64,000 nt of DNA from Pedobacter panaciterrae (GTDB lineage Bacteria > Bacteroidota > Bacteroidia > Sphingobacteriales > Sphingobacteriaceae), in assembly GCF_013204795.1 (NCBI RefSeq), contig NZ_JABMKW010000018.1, positions 372,001-436,000 of the forward strand, written 5' to 3'. Under the pieces are notes generated by a model. It had not been told where the DNA came from and did no database searches. It saw only the letters and a program-made list of their open reading frames with translations. Both the position numbers and the translations under genes were made by a program. Position 1 is the first letter of the stretch. Each line of letters begins with the position of its first letter. This document shows positions 52,553 through 61,523 of this stretch, piece by piece.

Positions 52553-53181
52553 TCTTTCAGGAATTCATCATATTGCTTGCGCGAAATCATTTCCGCCCCT
52601 AAACTCATCAGATGATCATTGGGCAGCTGGCAGTCTATTAGTTTAAACCTATCGGTTTTGCACAGCCATATCAGTGCAGTTTTTGAGGCATTACTTACCA
52701 AACTAAACATACTTTCGCCACAAAAAACATCGCCAACTTCCACGCCGTACAACCCTCCTACCAATACATGATCTTTCCATACTTCTACACTTTTAGCATA
52801 GCCCTTTTCATGCAAACTAATATAAGCATCCTGCATTTCCTGAGTAATCCACGTGCCCGGCTGATCTTTTCTTCCCACCTTTGCGCAGTTAACTATCACC
52901 TCCCGAAATGCTTTGTTAAAGGTTACCACAAATACGTCTGATTTAAGAACTTTAGCCATGCTTTTACTGACCTTCACTTCAGCAGGATATATTACACAAC
53001 GTTCATGTGGCGAATACCAACAAATCGGATCATCATCACTAAACCACGGAAATATACCATTGTGATAAGCCAAAAGCAATCTTTCAATGCTCAAATCTCC
53101 ACCTACAGCAAGCAATCCATCGGGATCAGCCAAAGCTGGGTTAGGAAAAACAATCTCATCTTCTGGTAGTCTAAAAACCAT
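52549..53181 (-). CDS. aat: Leucyl/phenylalanyl-tRNA--protein transferase
   Basis: The 210-residue protein matches the family: FPNPALADPDGLLAVGGDLSIERLL, YHNGIFPWF, ICWYSPHERCVIYP, and VEVGDVFCGESMFSLVSNASKTAL. It adds Leu or Phe from tRNA to the N terminus of proteins with Arg or Lys there, marking them for ClpAP-type degradation. ATG 53181 is the usual start for the family. An in-frame start at 53232 would add 17 residues. Confidence 0.93.
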   Translation of the reverse strand: MVFRLPEDEIVFPNPALADPDGLLAVGGDLSIERLLLAYHNGIFPWFSDDDPICWYSPHERCVIYPAEVKVSKSMAKVLKSDVFVVTFNKAFREVIVNCAKVGRKDQPGTWITQEMQDAYISLHEKGYAKSVEVWKDHVLVGGLYGVEVGDVFCGESMFSLVSNASKTALIWLCKTDRFKLIDCQLPNDHLMSLGAEMISRKQYDEFLKD

Positions 53182-53250
53182 TTGCAATAATAAAACATTA
53201 GGTTTAATGTAACTAATCTTCCTATATTTCATCATAATAAAAAGCGTAAC

Positions 53251-53619
53251 ATGAACTTAATAGGCAATATCATCTGGATCATTTTTGGCGGAATATTTAT
53301 TTTTTTCGAATATATAATCGGTGGTCTTATCCTATGTCTTACTATTGTGGGAATCCCATTCGGAATACAATGCTTCAAGTTTGCCTTTGTTGGCCTTGCT
53401 CCTTTTGGTGTTAAAATAACCGACACCTCTTCCAATACTGGCTGCTTATCAACCGTAATGAATATCATCTGGTTAATATTTGGGGGCTTCTGGATTGCAC
53501 TTACCCATCTTTTCTTTGGCATCTTGTTCTGCATTACCATTATAGGTATTCCATTTGGCCGACAACATTTTAAATTAATGAATCTTGCCTTTTCTCCATT
53601 TGGAAAATCGATAAGCTAA
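53251..53619 (+). CDS. YccF-family inner-membrane protein
   Basis: The 122-residue protein has two similar halves, each with a WIIFGG helix and TIVGIPFGIQCFKFA or TIIGIPFGRQHFKLM, the duplicated signature of the YccF domain (DUF307). Four membrane helices are likely. Function unknown. It lies between aat and the App1 gene, converging with the latter with a 4-base overlap. Confidence 0.87.
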   Translation: MNLIGNIIWIIFGGIFIFFEYIIGGLILCLTIVGIPFGIQCFKFAFVGLAPFGVKITDTSSNTGCLSTVMNIIWLIFGGFWIALTHLFFGILFCITIIGIPFGRQHFKLMNLAFSPFGKSIS

Positions 53620-54593
53620 TCTGCAATCAACCCTATCTTTTTAGAATGTTCAATTGCATCCACACTGTTTTCAAATAAACAGGTACGGATATTTTGTGCC
53701 TCTATTCTTTTCAATAATGCCCTGGTTGGCTCTTCCATATCCTTACGGATATTTCTGATGTAAACAGCCGCAATGTTTTTAGGGTATTTCTCTGCAATAG
53801 CAGTATATATTTCCGGGTCCTTCTGTGTATTGTCTCCAAAAAAGACAAACTTTTGATTTGGGAAAGCGTCCAGAATTCTCATCACCCTCATCAATTTCCC
53901 TTCGTGTCCGGTCTTACCCGTTTTAATAAGATCCCTCCACTGCTTAATCTGATTCAATAGGAAGGCGCCATCAGGCAACTTATTATAGCTAAAAATCTCT
54001 ACCAGATAATCGTATAAATTCCACTCGCTGCTAGATACATAGAAAAAGGGATTAGGCTGATCTGCCGTGGTATGTGAAATTGCCAGGGCGGTGTAGTGCG
54101 TGTATGTACCTTTAAACGTTTTTCGTGTTCTTGGGTTTTTAATAAAGAGCTCTCTAAGTCTTCTTCTGATAGTTGCCGAATGAGACACCATCACCGTATC
54201 ATCAATATCAGAAATAAAAGCAAACTGAGTAATGTGAGGTACAAACACCTGACCTAGCCCTATTGCCAGTATTTTTCCATCCTTATCTAAAGCCTCAATC
54301 TTTACCCCATGCCATCCTGCATCCACGTTTTCATTGGCCGACCACTCAAACTTAAAAAAGCCATCGTATTCAGTTTTGCGGTATACTTCCTGCCCATTAA
54401 AAGTGAGTCTTACCTGTACATGAGGGTATGGCTTTAGTACAAATAACTTTAACAAATGGATAATGTTAACGAATAAATTATTACTAAAACCCTGCATCGT
54501 TTTGGCCCTAAATTTAAAAACATGACCATATACCACAAGGTTATGTGTGTGTCCGTATCCATGGTATACCTTAACACTTACAGATTTATTCAT
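53616..54593 (-). CDS. App1-family (DUF2183) phosphatidate phosphatase-like protein
   Basis: The 325-residue protein has an N-terminal beta-sandwich (about 50-120) and a HAD-type catalytic domain with DxDxT at Asp129-Thr133 in FISDIDDTVMVSHS, and later KFVFFGDNTQKDPEIY. App1 in yeast dephosphorylates phosphatidate; bacterial members are little studied. The adjacent divergent gene encodes a diacylglycerol-kinase-like protein, so opposing roles in lipid phosphorylation are plausible but inferred. Confidence 0.85.
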   Translation of the reverse strand: MNKSVSVKVYHGYGHTHNLVVYGHVFKFRAKTMQGFSNNLFVNIIHLLKLFVLKPYPHVQVRLTFNGQEVYRKTEYDGFFKFEWSANENVDAGWHGVKIEALDKDGKILAIGLGQVFVPHITQFAFISDIDDTVMVSHSATIRRRLRELFIKNPRTRKTFKGTYTHYTALAISHTTADQPNPFFYVSSSEWNLYDYLVEIFSYNKLPDGAFLLNQIKQWRDLIKTGKTGHEGKLMRVMRILDAFPNQKFVFFGDNTQKDPEIYTAIAEKYPKNIAAVYIRNIRKDMEEPTRALLKRIEAQNIRTCLFENSVDAIEHSKKIGLIAD

Positions 54594-54647
54594 TAATAAT
54601 TAAAACAGAGTAATACTAAAGTTGTTTGTGATATTAAAGAAAATGTA

Positions 54648-55523
54648 ATGGGAGAAAAATCCGTCCAATTGAAATTGTTGTTTATCGTGAATCCGGGATC
54701 TGGAAATGGTGAGATCAATTTTGCCGATGCAATAAGCGCATATTTTGAATCGCTACCGCATACTGCCGAGATTTATGAGCTGCCATTAAACTGTTCTTTC
54801 GAAAAACTTAAGGAAATAATAGCCAGTGCAAATGCAGACCGTGTGATAGCCGTTGGTGGCGATGGAACTGTGAAATTGATTGCCGAGTGTTTGCTCCAAA
54901 CAGATACACCTATGGGTATTATACCTGCCGGATCTGCAAACGGCATGGCCAAGGAATTAGGCATTCCCACAACCATTAAGGAATCATTAGATATGACAGT
55001 GAACGGGCAGCCAAAAAAAATACATGTCATAATGGTAAACGGTGAGTTATGTATTCACCTTGCCGATATTGGTTTTAATGCCTACCTCGTTAAAAAATTT
55101 AATGACCTTCCGCAGCGTGGAATGTGGGGATACACTAAAGCCGCCTGGAAAGCACTATGGAGTCATCATAAAATGGAGGTACTGATTAAGGTAAAAGACA
55201 AAACTATCCGTTCAGAAGCAGCTATGGTGGTTATAGCAAATGCCACCATGTATGGCACAGGCGTTAAAATTAACCCTGATGGAAAACTGGACGATGATTT
55301 TTTTGAAGTAATTCTGGTAAAAGAATATTCCGTGATGGAGATTTTAAAACTACGATTTACCAACCTGGCTTTAAACCCTAAGAATATTGAAGCCTTTCAA
55401 ATCACCAGTCTCAACATAAAAACAAAACATAAAGCGCATTTTCAGGTCGATGGGGAATATATGGGTAAGGTAAGCAGAATTGAAGCCAACATAATTCCTG
55501 CGGCAATTAATGTTATTGTTTAA
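54648..55523 (+). CDS. Diacylglycerol/sphingosine-kinase-like lipid kinase
   Basis: The 291-residue protein has the nucleotide-binding GGDGTV (70-75), IPAGSANGMAKELG (about 98) and a C-terminal domain with GTGVKINPDGKLDDDFFEV (about 204-222). Family members phosphorylate diacylglycerol or related lipids. It is divergent from the App1 phosphatase and overlaps the end of the TonB-domain gene by 4 bases. No signal peptide; it acts at the inner face of the cytoplasmic membrane. Confidence 0.9.
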   Translation: MGEKSVQLKLLFIVNPGSGNGEINFADAISAYFESLPHTAEIYELPLNCSFEKLKEIIASANADRVIAVGGDGTVKLIAECLLQTDTPMGIIPAGSANGMAKELGIPTTIKESLDMTVNGQPKKIHVIMVNGELCIHLADIGFNAYLVKKFNDLPQRGMWGYTKAAWKALWSHHKMEVLIKVKDKTIRSEAAMVVIANATMYGTGVKINPDGKLDDDFFEVILVKEYSVMEILKLRFTNLALNPKNIEAFQITSLNIKTKHKAHFQVDGEYMGKVSRIEANIIPAAINVIV

Positions 55524-56170
55524 TTGCAGTATTGCGCTATTTGCTCATCTGCCAGATCAAACCCCATGTTCTTCACAAACATAAAATCCTCACATGCACC
55601 TTGCCTGTCTTTCTGTTTCAATTTTTTCAGCCCGTCATTTATCCGCATTTTCATATACTCTTCATCATAGCCAAGGCTTGTTTTTAGCGCTACAATCCTT
55701 CGCTCCTCGTCAGCAGTAAACTTACCTGTTGCCTTATGCCTGTAAAAATTGAGCACTGCATCTGTCATACCTACATTGGTTTTATAGGTTTCTATAGCCT
55801 GTTTTATATCTTTCTGGCTTTTATTCTGGCAATCATCTCCAGACAACTTAAAGTTTATTGGTACCACAACAGATATCGTAGTATCATGATCAGCAGGAAC
55901 TATCCATTTACCACTGCTTAATCTGATCAACCTTAGGGCCTCGTCATCAAGATCTGTCCCTATGCCTTTTTGAATCTTAGAGAAATAGACTTCTCCTGCT
56001 TTATTCAATTTAAAGCTTATGGTAACACTTCCATCAATACAATTTTGTAGTGAATATCGGGGATAAACCTTATTGTTCATCACAAAAGATTCCAGTCCAC
56101 CTTTTAAAGTTGGCTGGGCTTTAACATTTAGCCCCAACAAAAGAAATAATGCTAAAAGAATCTTTGACAT
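55520..56170 (-). CDS. Secreted protein with TonB C-terminal-like domain
   Basis: The 216-residue product has a signal peptide (about 1-18) and a domain at about 25-110 (GSVTISFKLNKAGEVYFSKIQKGIG, LDDEALRLIRLSSGKW) that resembles the TonB C-terminal domain. It lacks the membrane helix and proline-rich linker of true TonB. A helical C-terminal region ending in a KKLKQKDRQGACEDFMFVKNMG stretch follows. It may be a periplasmic relative of energy transducers; partner unknown. Confidence 0.75.
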   Translation of the reverse strand: MSKILLALFLLLGLNVKAQPTLKGGLESFVMNNKVYPRYSLQNCIDGSVTISFKLNKAGEVYFSKIQKGIGTDLDDEALRLIRLSSGKWIVPADHDTTISVVVPINFKLSGDDCQNKSQKDIKQAIETYKTNVGMTDAVLNFYRHKATGKFTADEERRIVALKTSLGYDEEYMKMRINDGLKKLKQKDRQGACEDFMFVKNMGFDLADEQIAQYCN

Positions 56171-56202
56171 ATACCAATTTACGTATTTTAAACCAAAGCC
56201 GA

Positions 56203-56895
56203 TTAAAATGTGTACTTTAAAATTACTTCAGGATCGGGGCAATTCTTTAGATAAATATCTCTTTTCGTGTATTGGCATACACCTGGATAATCACCTTTTA
56301 AAGCCTGCATATTCAATATCAGCTGAAAGTGCAAATGCGGGGGCCAGTAACCGTTTTCTTCTTTTGTACCAAAAGCAGCAAATCGCGTACCGGCAGGAAT
56401 AAACATTCCCTCTTCCAGCCCTTGTAAAGATTCCACACTCAAATGTCCATACAAGGCATGAATTACCACATCTCCCAAAACATATTTCAGAATAATGGTT
56501 CCACCATAGTCACCAAAGTTATTGTTGAATTTAAAGCTATGTACTACTGCATCATGAAAATTGTAAACAGGTGTTCCTGCAGTCCCCCATATATCTACAC
56601 CTAAATGCAGCCTTCTGGGTTCTTCGGCTGTATCAAAATGAGCACTGCGTGCATAGATAGACCTATGTTCATTATACCCACCGATACCGTACTTGCAATT
56701 ATTTAAACGAAGTTTATCTTCAACCCAGCTAGTAAAAACGTCGGTATCATCTAAAATATCGTTTGTGAGTTCTTTGTTTGCCGCTGTAAGGTCAAACAGA
56801 TACAACAAATCCTGAGCAGGATCAAAATCAACTACTTTACCAATTATGATATCACTTCTATTTAAGGCAGCTACAAGATCAATCGGCTTGTTCAT
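56203..56895 (-). CDS. M23-family metallopeptidase-like protein without signal peptide
   Basis: The 230-residue protein has the LytM zinc motifs HLGVD (His97, Asp101) and HLHF (His187, His189), with HALYGHLS between, so the active site looks complete. These enzymes cut peptidoglycan peptides. No signal peptide or membrane helix is visible, so location is unclear. It starts inside rbfA, overlapping it by 17 bases, and is therefore translated from the same message. Confidence 0.82.
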   Translation of the reverse strand: MNKPIDLVAALNRSDIIIGKVVDFDPAQDLLYLFDLTAANKELTNDILDDTDVFTSWVEDKLRLNNCKYGIGGYNEHRSIYARSAHFDTAEEPRRLHLGVDIWGTAGTPVYNFHDAVVHSFKFNNNFGDYGGTIILKYVLGDVVIHALYGHLSVESLQGLEEGMFIPAGTRFAAFGTKEENGYWPPHLHFQLILNMQALKGDYPGVCQYTKRDIYLKNCPDPEVILKYTF

Positions 56896-57256
56896 CCGTC
56901 TCCTTACGGTCTCTGGATATTTTATCGAATAACTTATCCATATGCTCTACATACTCATTGGTATCGTCTAAGAAGAAGGTAAGGGTAGGGATTACACGAG
57001 CCTGGTGACGAATACGTGCGCCCAGTTTATACCTGATCTCACTTGAATGTGAATTCACCTCAGCAACAGACAAGGTGGTATTGTTTGTGTTTAAAAAGCT
57101 CAAATAAACCTTTGCTACCGCCAAATCCGGAGAAACGCGAACCTTAGTAATAGTAACCAGTGTATTGGGTAAATATGCAGAGCCTTCGCGCTGAAAGATA
57201 GCAGCTAATTCCTCTTGTATCACCCCGGCAAATTTCTGTTGACGTTTACTTTCCAT
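56879..57256 (-). CDS. rbfA: Ribosome-binding factor A
   Basis: The 125-residue protein has the KH-like fold of RbfA: RQQKFAGVIQEELAAIFQREG, LVTITKVRVSPDLAVAKVYLSFL and RIRHQARVIPTLTFFLDDTNEY. It binds the 30S subunit during 16S rRNA maturation. It ends within the M23 gene by a 17-base overlap. The upstream neighbour hflX is also ribosome-associated, 31 bases away. Confidence 0.93.
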   Translation of the reverse strand: MESKRQQKFAGVIQEELAAIFQREGSAYLPNTLVTITKVRVSPDLAVAKVYLSFLNTNNTTLSVAEVNSHSSEIRYKLGARIRHQARVIPTLTFFLDDTNEYVEHMDKLFDKISRDRKETDEQAD

Positions 57257-57287
57257 AATTTTTCTCTTTCTTCTTTAACGGCATTAA

Positions 57288-58478
57288 TTAATATAACAGC
57301 TTATCATAAGGATAGCGCTCGGTATGCAAAGCAACAACTTTATCATATAATAATTGTTTAAATTCCTCTAAATTCTCTTTGTGCAGGGCAGATATAAATA
57401 TAGAAGGGGCATTATGATTTGCCATCCAGCTACGCTTAAAATCATCAAGCGTAAGCACGGCTCTTTCCTCATCTTCATGATCAGGCTCAGGGCTTACGTA
57501 AGCGTCCATTTTATTAAATACCATGATGGTCTCTTTATCCCTCGCGCCAAGATCTTTTAAGGTCTCATTCACCACATTGATCTGATCTTCAAAGTTAGCA
57601 TGCGATACATCCACAACGTGGATCAATACATCTGCTTCACGTACCTCATCCAATGTCGATTTAAAACATTCTACCAAATGGTGAGGTAACTTTCTGATAA
57701 ACCCTACTGTATCTGATAATAAAAACGGCAAATTCTCAATAACCACCTTTCTTACTGTAGTATCCAATGTGGCAAATAGTTTGTTTTCGGCAAACACTTC
57801 CGATTTAGAAAGCATATTCATAATCGTTGATTTCCCTACATTCGTATAGCCAACAAGAGCAACCCTTATCAGTTGTCCACGGTTCTTTCTTTGCGTTTCA
57901 TTTTGTCTATCAATCTGGCTCAGCCTGCTTTTTAAAAGAGCAATCTTTTCAAGGATCATCCTTCTATCACTCTCAATCTGAGTTTCACCCGGACCTCTCA
58001 TACCAATACCACCCTTTTGGCGCTCTAAGTGAGTCCATAAGCGGGTAAGTCGGGGTAATAAGTATTGTAATTGTGCCAGTTCAACCTGAGTTTTAGCCTG
58101 TGCAGTTTGTGCCCTGCTGGCAAAAATATCAAGGATCAGGTTACTCCGATCTAATATTTTAACCTGTAATTCCCGTTCAATATTTCTTAGTTGTGATGGT
58201 GAAAGCTCATCATCAAAAACAACCATATCTATCTCTTCAGACTTTACGTAAGCCTGTATTTCTTCAAGTTTCCCTGTACCTACAAAAGTTCCACGGTCAG
58301 GCTTAAGCATCTTCTGTGTAAATTCATGTTCCACCACACCACCTGCCGTATCTACCAGAAAAGCAAGCTCATCCAGGTATTCCCTGGTTTCATCTGGCTT
58401 TTCACCAGGCCTGATTACTCCTACAAGTACTGCCCGTTCCGGCTTAAGTGCCGTGTCGTAATATTTCTGTTTTCCCAT
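57288..58478 (-). CDS. hflX: Ribosome-associated GTPase HflX
   Basis: The 396-residue protein has the HflX N-terminal domain (about 20-195; MVFDDELSPSQLRNIE, LDRSNLILDIFASRAQTAQAK, LWTHLERQKGGIGMRGPGE) and a GTPase domain (about 205-380): G1 GYTNVGKST, G3 DTVGFI, G4 NKMD. HflX splits stalled 70S ribosomes. It lies 22 bases behind trpC on the same strand and may share the trp operon message. Confidence 0.96.
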   Translation of the reverse strand: MGKQKYYDTALKPERAVLVGVIRPGEKPDETREYLDELAFLVDTAGGVVEHEFTQKMLKPDRGTFVGTGKLEEIQAYVKSEEIDMVVFDDELSPSQLRNIERELQVKILDRSNLILDIFASRAQTAQAKTQVELAQLQYLLPRLTRLWTHLERQKGGIGMRGPGETQIESDRRMILEKIALLKSRLSQIDRQNETQRKNRGQLIRVALVGYTNVGKSTIMNMLSKSEVFAENKLFATLDTTVRKVVIENLPFLLSDTVGFIRKLPHHLVECFKSTLDEVREADVLIHVVDVSHANFEDQINVVNETLKDLGARDKETIMVFNKMDAYVSPEPDHEDEERAVLTLDDFKRSWMANHNAPSIFISALHKENLEEFKQLLYDKVVALHTERYPYDKLLY

Positions 58479-58500
58479 GTAAAGTACAAAGATACAAAAG

Positions 58501-59292
58501 TTATACCGAGATCAATTCACTGACAAACTCTCTGATTGCAAGTCCCGGATCCTCAGTTTTCATGAAGTTTTCGCCAATCAAAAAGCCATTAAACCCGGCT
58601 TGTTTTAACAATTTAATTGTAGAAGTTTCGCTGATGGCACTTTCAGATATCTTCATAAAATCAGCAGGAATCTGATCTGCAAGATCAAACGAAGTCTGAA
58701 TGTTTACTGTAAAATCAGCAAGGTTTCTGTTGTTCACGCCAATGGCATCCAGATCCGTACAAACGCTCCTTTCAAGCTCTTCCTGATTATGCACTTCCAA
58801 CAGCACATTAAGGCCTAAACCCTTCGCTGTGCCCGCTAGCGTAGCAATTTCCTGGGGAGTAAGGATAGCAGCAATTAATAAAATGATATCAGCACCCCAG
58901 GCTTTTGCCTCGAGGATCTGATATTCATCAATCATAAAATCTTTTCTCAGAATAGGAACTTTGTTCGCAGCCCTCGCTTCCAGCAAATCTCGTTGGTGAC
59001 CTCCAAAGAAATCAGTATCAGTTAGTACCGACAATGCCGAAGCCCCCGCCGAAGCATAAGCCGTAGTGACATCAGCAACTGTAACTTTGTCATTAATAAC
59101 ACCCTTAGATGGAGACTGGCGTTTAAACTCAGCAATAATACCGGTACGGTCATCTGCTAATAAAAACTCCTTAAAAGAATACGGACTGCGATTAAAGTGC
59201 TGTGCAGCCTCCAACTGTTTAACAGAAACATGCTGCTTCGCCAAAGCCACTTCTTCCTTCTTTCTCAGTACAATTTTATCTAAAATATTCAT
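58501..59292 (-). CDS. trpC: Indole-3-glycerol phosphate synthase
   Basis: The 263-residue TIM-barrel protein has IIAEFKRQSPSKGVI, LSVLTDTDFFGG, LRKDFMIDEYQI, DIILLIAAIL, and ESAISE. It closes the indole ring in tryptophan synthesis. It lies 2 bases behind trpG. In many relatives trpD lies between trpG and trpC; here it is absent. The trpF, trpB and trpA genes are also not downstream. Confidence 0.96.
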   Translation of the reverse strand: MNILDKIVLRKKEEVALAKQHVSVKQLEAAQHFNRSPYSFKEFLLADDRTGIIAEFKRQSPSKGVINDKVTVADVTTAYASAGASALSVLTDTDFFGGHQRDLLEARAANKVPILRKDFMIDEYQILEAKAWGADIILLIAAILTPQEIATLAGTAKGLGLNVLLEVHNQEELERSVCTDLDAIGVNNRNLADFTVNIQTSFDLADQIPADFMKISESAISETSTIKLLKQAGFNGFLIGENFMKTEDPGLAIREFVSELISV

Positions 59293-59294
59293 AT

Positions 59295-59867
59295 CTAACT
59301 TTCTAACCAGTTCTGCATCATTTGTTTTCCGTGCTCAGTAAGCACGCTTTCCGGATGAAATTGTACACCACGTACATCAAACGTTTTATGGCTCAAGGCC
59401 ATAATCTCGTCCGTTTCATCAGTTGCCGTAACCACAAAGCAATCAGGCAGTCCTTTATTACTTACCACCCATGAGTGATAGCGACCTACTTTTATTACAT
59501 CCGGGCAATCCTTAAATAAAAGCTCACTCTTATCCAACACCGTAATTGGTGTAGCAATTCCATGCATAGGCCTGCCTAAATTTAACAAACTTCCTCCAAA
59601 TGCTTCAGCAATAGCTTGCTGCCCAAGGCAAACACCAAAAATACTCTTTGTAGGCGCATAGGTTTTGATTACATCAAGTAACAAACCCGCCTCTTCAGGT
59701 ATCCCTGGTCCTGGCGAAAGCAAAATCTTATCGTACTGCTCAACATCCGCAAGTTCAAATTTATCATTCCTCCACACCTCAACATCCCTGCCCAATTCAT
59801 TTACTAAATGCACCAGGTTATAAGTAAACGAATCGTAATTATCTATAACCAAAACTTTCTTTTGCAT
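59295..59867 (-). CDS. trpG: Anthranilate synthase glutamine amidotransferase subunit
   Basis: The 190-residue class I amidotransferase has LVIDNYDSFTYNLVHLV, the nucleophile Cys in FGVCLGQQAIAEAFGG, and a C-terminal His/Glu pair in VQFHPESVLTEHG. It supplies ammonia to TrpE. ATG 59867 is preferred for the family's usual opening. An in-frame ATG at 59885, 1 base behind trpE, would add six residues. Confidence 0.95.
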   Translation of the reverse strand: MQKKVLVIDNYDSFTYNLVHLVNELGRDVEVWRNDKFELADVEQYDKILLSPGPGIPEEAGLLLDVIKTYAPTKSIFGVCLGQQAIAEAFGGSLLNLGRPMHGIATPITVLDKSELLFKDCPDVIKVGRYHSWVVSNKGLPDCFVVTATDETDEIMALSHKTFDVRGVQFHPESVLTEHGKQMMQNWLES

Positions 59868-59886
59868 GATCTTATTATTCTCCATC

Positions 59887-61290
59887 TTAAATTTGCGTAG
59901 CCATTTCTATTGCCCTGCGCAAAGCAGCAATTTTATTATTTACTTCGTTCAGTTCATTTTCAGGAATAGAGTCGGCAACAATACCGGCACCCGCTCTGTA
60001 ATGCAGCTGGTTGTTTTTACTCATAAATGTCCTGATCATGATGCAGTGATTAAACTCATCATTAAAGCCCATGTAGCCAAGCGCCCCGGCATAAAAATTC
60101 CTTCCCAGACCTTCATTCTCATCAATCAGCTGCATCGCCCTGTATTTAGGGGCTCCGCTTAATGTTCCTGCCGGATAAGTATCGGCCACAACCTTAAATG
60201 CAGATACATTTTCCTGCAGGTTGCCACTCACTTTAGAAACCAGGTGGATCAGATGAGAATAGTATTGAACTTCTTTAAAAGATTTAACCTGAACACCGCT
60301 GCAATGCCTGCTAAGGTCATTCCTGGCCAAATCTACCAGCATTACATGCTCAGCACTTTCTTTAGGATCCTCTTCCAGTTTTTTTGCTTGTTCTGCGTCT
60401 TCTATATCATTTCCTGTGCGTTTAAAAGTGCCTGCAATAGGAAAAATATTAGCTACATTATTCTTTATGGTAATCTGGGCTTCTGGCGATGAACCGAAAA
60501 GCTTAAAGCTTCCGTAATCAAAATAAAACAGATAGGGTGATGGATTAATTGATCTTAAGCATCTGTAAACATTAAACTCATCCCCTAAAAAGGACTGGTT
60601 ATATGCCCGTGAAGGAACAATTTGAAAAACATCACCACGCAATATGTGCTTCTTAAGTTTATCAACCATGTTCATGAAGTCCTCATTTGTCAGGTTAGAA
60701 CTTTCTTCGCCATTCGTCTTAAAACTATACTCCGGATAGTTCTTGTTCTGAATAATGTATTCCATCTTTTCCAGGTCCTCATTATCATCTCCATTGAACC
60801 TGTTTTTAAACAAGGTGATCTCATTACGGAAATGATCAATGGCGATAATATACCTGTAAATATGGTACTGCATTGTTGGGATCTCTTCGCCTTTCGGAGT
60901 TTCAGAAGTGAAGGTTATATCTTCAAAATGTTGTACAGCGTTCCATGTAAAATAGCCAAACAAACCACTGGAAATATGTCTGTTGCCATCAATTACGTCC
61001 GGTGTAAAAGCAGCTTTAAAAGCATCTATTTCTTCGGTTAGCACAAACTCCGTTTTTTCCTCTTTCTGTCCATCAGGAAAGTAAGAAGAAAGCACACCAT
61101 CTTGCAGTATAATACCTGCAACAGGTTCAGCACACACATAACTCATAGAGTTCTCACGACTATGATAGTCGGAGCTTTCCAGTAAAATTGTATTTGGAAA
61201 TACATCCCTCAATCTCAGGTAAATACTTACCGGAGTAGTGGTATCTGCAAGTCTCTTTTTATAAGTTGTGTTAATGATATAATTATTCAT
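59887..61290 (-). CDS. trpE: Anthranilate synthase component I
   Basis: The 467-residue protein has a chorismate-binding core (about 205-460): LRGDVFQIVPSRAYNQ, INPSPYLFYFDYG, SSPEAQI, FPIAGTFKRTG, DLARNDLSRHC, and ADTYPAGTLSGAPKYRAMQ. It makes anthranilate from chorismate with TrpG. The transcript begins with an attenuator 45-180 bases upstream (leader peptide and terminator), so expression should rise when charged tRNA-Trp is scarce. Feedback-binding residues were not examined. Confidence 0.97.
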   Translation of the reverse strand: MNNYIINTTYKKRLADTTTPVSIYLRLRDVFPNTILLESSDYHSRENSMSYVCAEPVAGIILQDGVLSSYFPDGQKEEKTEFVLTEEIDAFKAAFTPDVIDGNRHISSGLFGYFTWNAVQHFEDITFTSETPKGEEIPTMQYHIYRYIIAIDHFRNEITLFKNRFNGDDNEDLEKMEYIIQNKNYPEYSFKTNGEESSNLTNEDFMNMVDKLKKHILRGDVFQIVPSRAYNQSFLGDEFNVYRCLRSINPSPYLFYFDYGSFKLFGSSPEAQITIKNNVANIFPIAGTFKRTGNDIEDAEQAKKLEEDPKESAEHVMLVDLARNDLSRHCSGVQVKSFKEVQYYSHLIHLVSKVSGNLQENVSAFKVVADTYPAGTLSGAPKYRAMQLIDENEGLGRNFYAGALGYMGFNDEFNHCIMIRTFMSKNNQLHYRAGAGIVADSIPENELNEVNNKIAALRRAIEMATQI

Positions 61291-61333
61291 AATAACATTT
61301 TTTTCAATTCATTTATTCAAATTGCCAGATCAT

Positions 61334-61366
61334 AAAAAAACCCGGCGTGTGGTTACGTCGGGTTTT
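61334..61366 (-). terminator. trp attenuator terminator hairpin
   Basis: On the - strand, AAAACCCGACGT (61355-61366) pairs with ACGCCGGGTTTT (61337-61348), one mismatch, loop of 6, followed by a U-run (61334-61340). It lies between the leader peptide and trpE, the correct place for an attenuator. The competing antiterminator stem was not modelled. Confidence 0.85.
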
Positions 61367-61394
61367 ACAATGTGGTTTGGTTTAGGTTGATAAA

Positions 61395-61472
61395 CTATAA
61401 GGTACACAAGGTTGCGACGAAACTCTTTTCAGAATTACCACGCCACTGCCAAGTATGTATATTGTTAATCAT
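61395..61472 (-). CDS. trpL: trp operon leader peptide
   Basis: The 25-codon frame from ATG 61472 to TAG 61395 includes the stretch H-T-W-Q-W-R-G, two Trp codons one residue apart. It ends 29 bases before the terminator hairpin and is followed by trpE. A perfect TAnnTTTG box ends 6 bases before its ATG, so transcription may begin at or near the start codon. Ribosome stalling at the Trp codons would be expected to prevent the terminator from forming. Confidence 0.8.
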   Translation of the reverse strand: MINNIHTWQWRGNSEKSFVATLCTL

Positions 61473-61478
61473 GTGCAA

Positions 61479-61508
61479 CAAAAATATAAATAAATCTTAC
61501 TAAACAAA
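61479..61508 (-). promoter_or_regulatory. Promoter of the trp operon
   Basis: On the - strand, TTTG (61505-61508), an 18-base spacer and TATTTTTG (61479-61486) match both Bacteroidota promoter boxes exactly. The leader ATG at 61472 is only 6 bases past the -7 box, which suggests a leaderless or nearly leaderless start of the leader peptide. Confidence 0.7.
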
Positions 61509-61523
61509 ATTAAATTGTGAAAT

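Noticed and set aside
53232..53540. Open frame of 102 codons on the - strand over yccF
   Set aside because: The + strand frame carries the duplicated YccF signature; the other has none.
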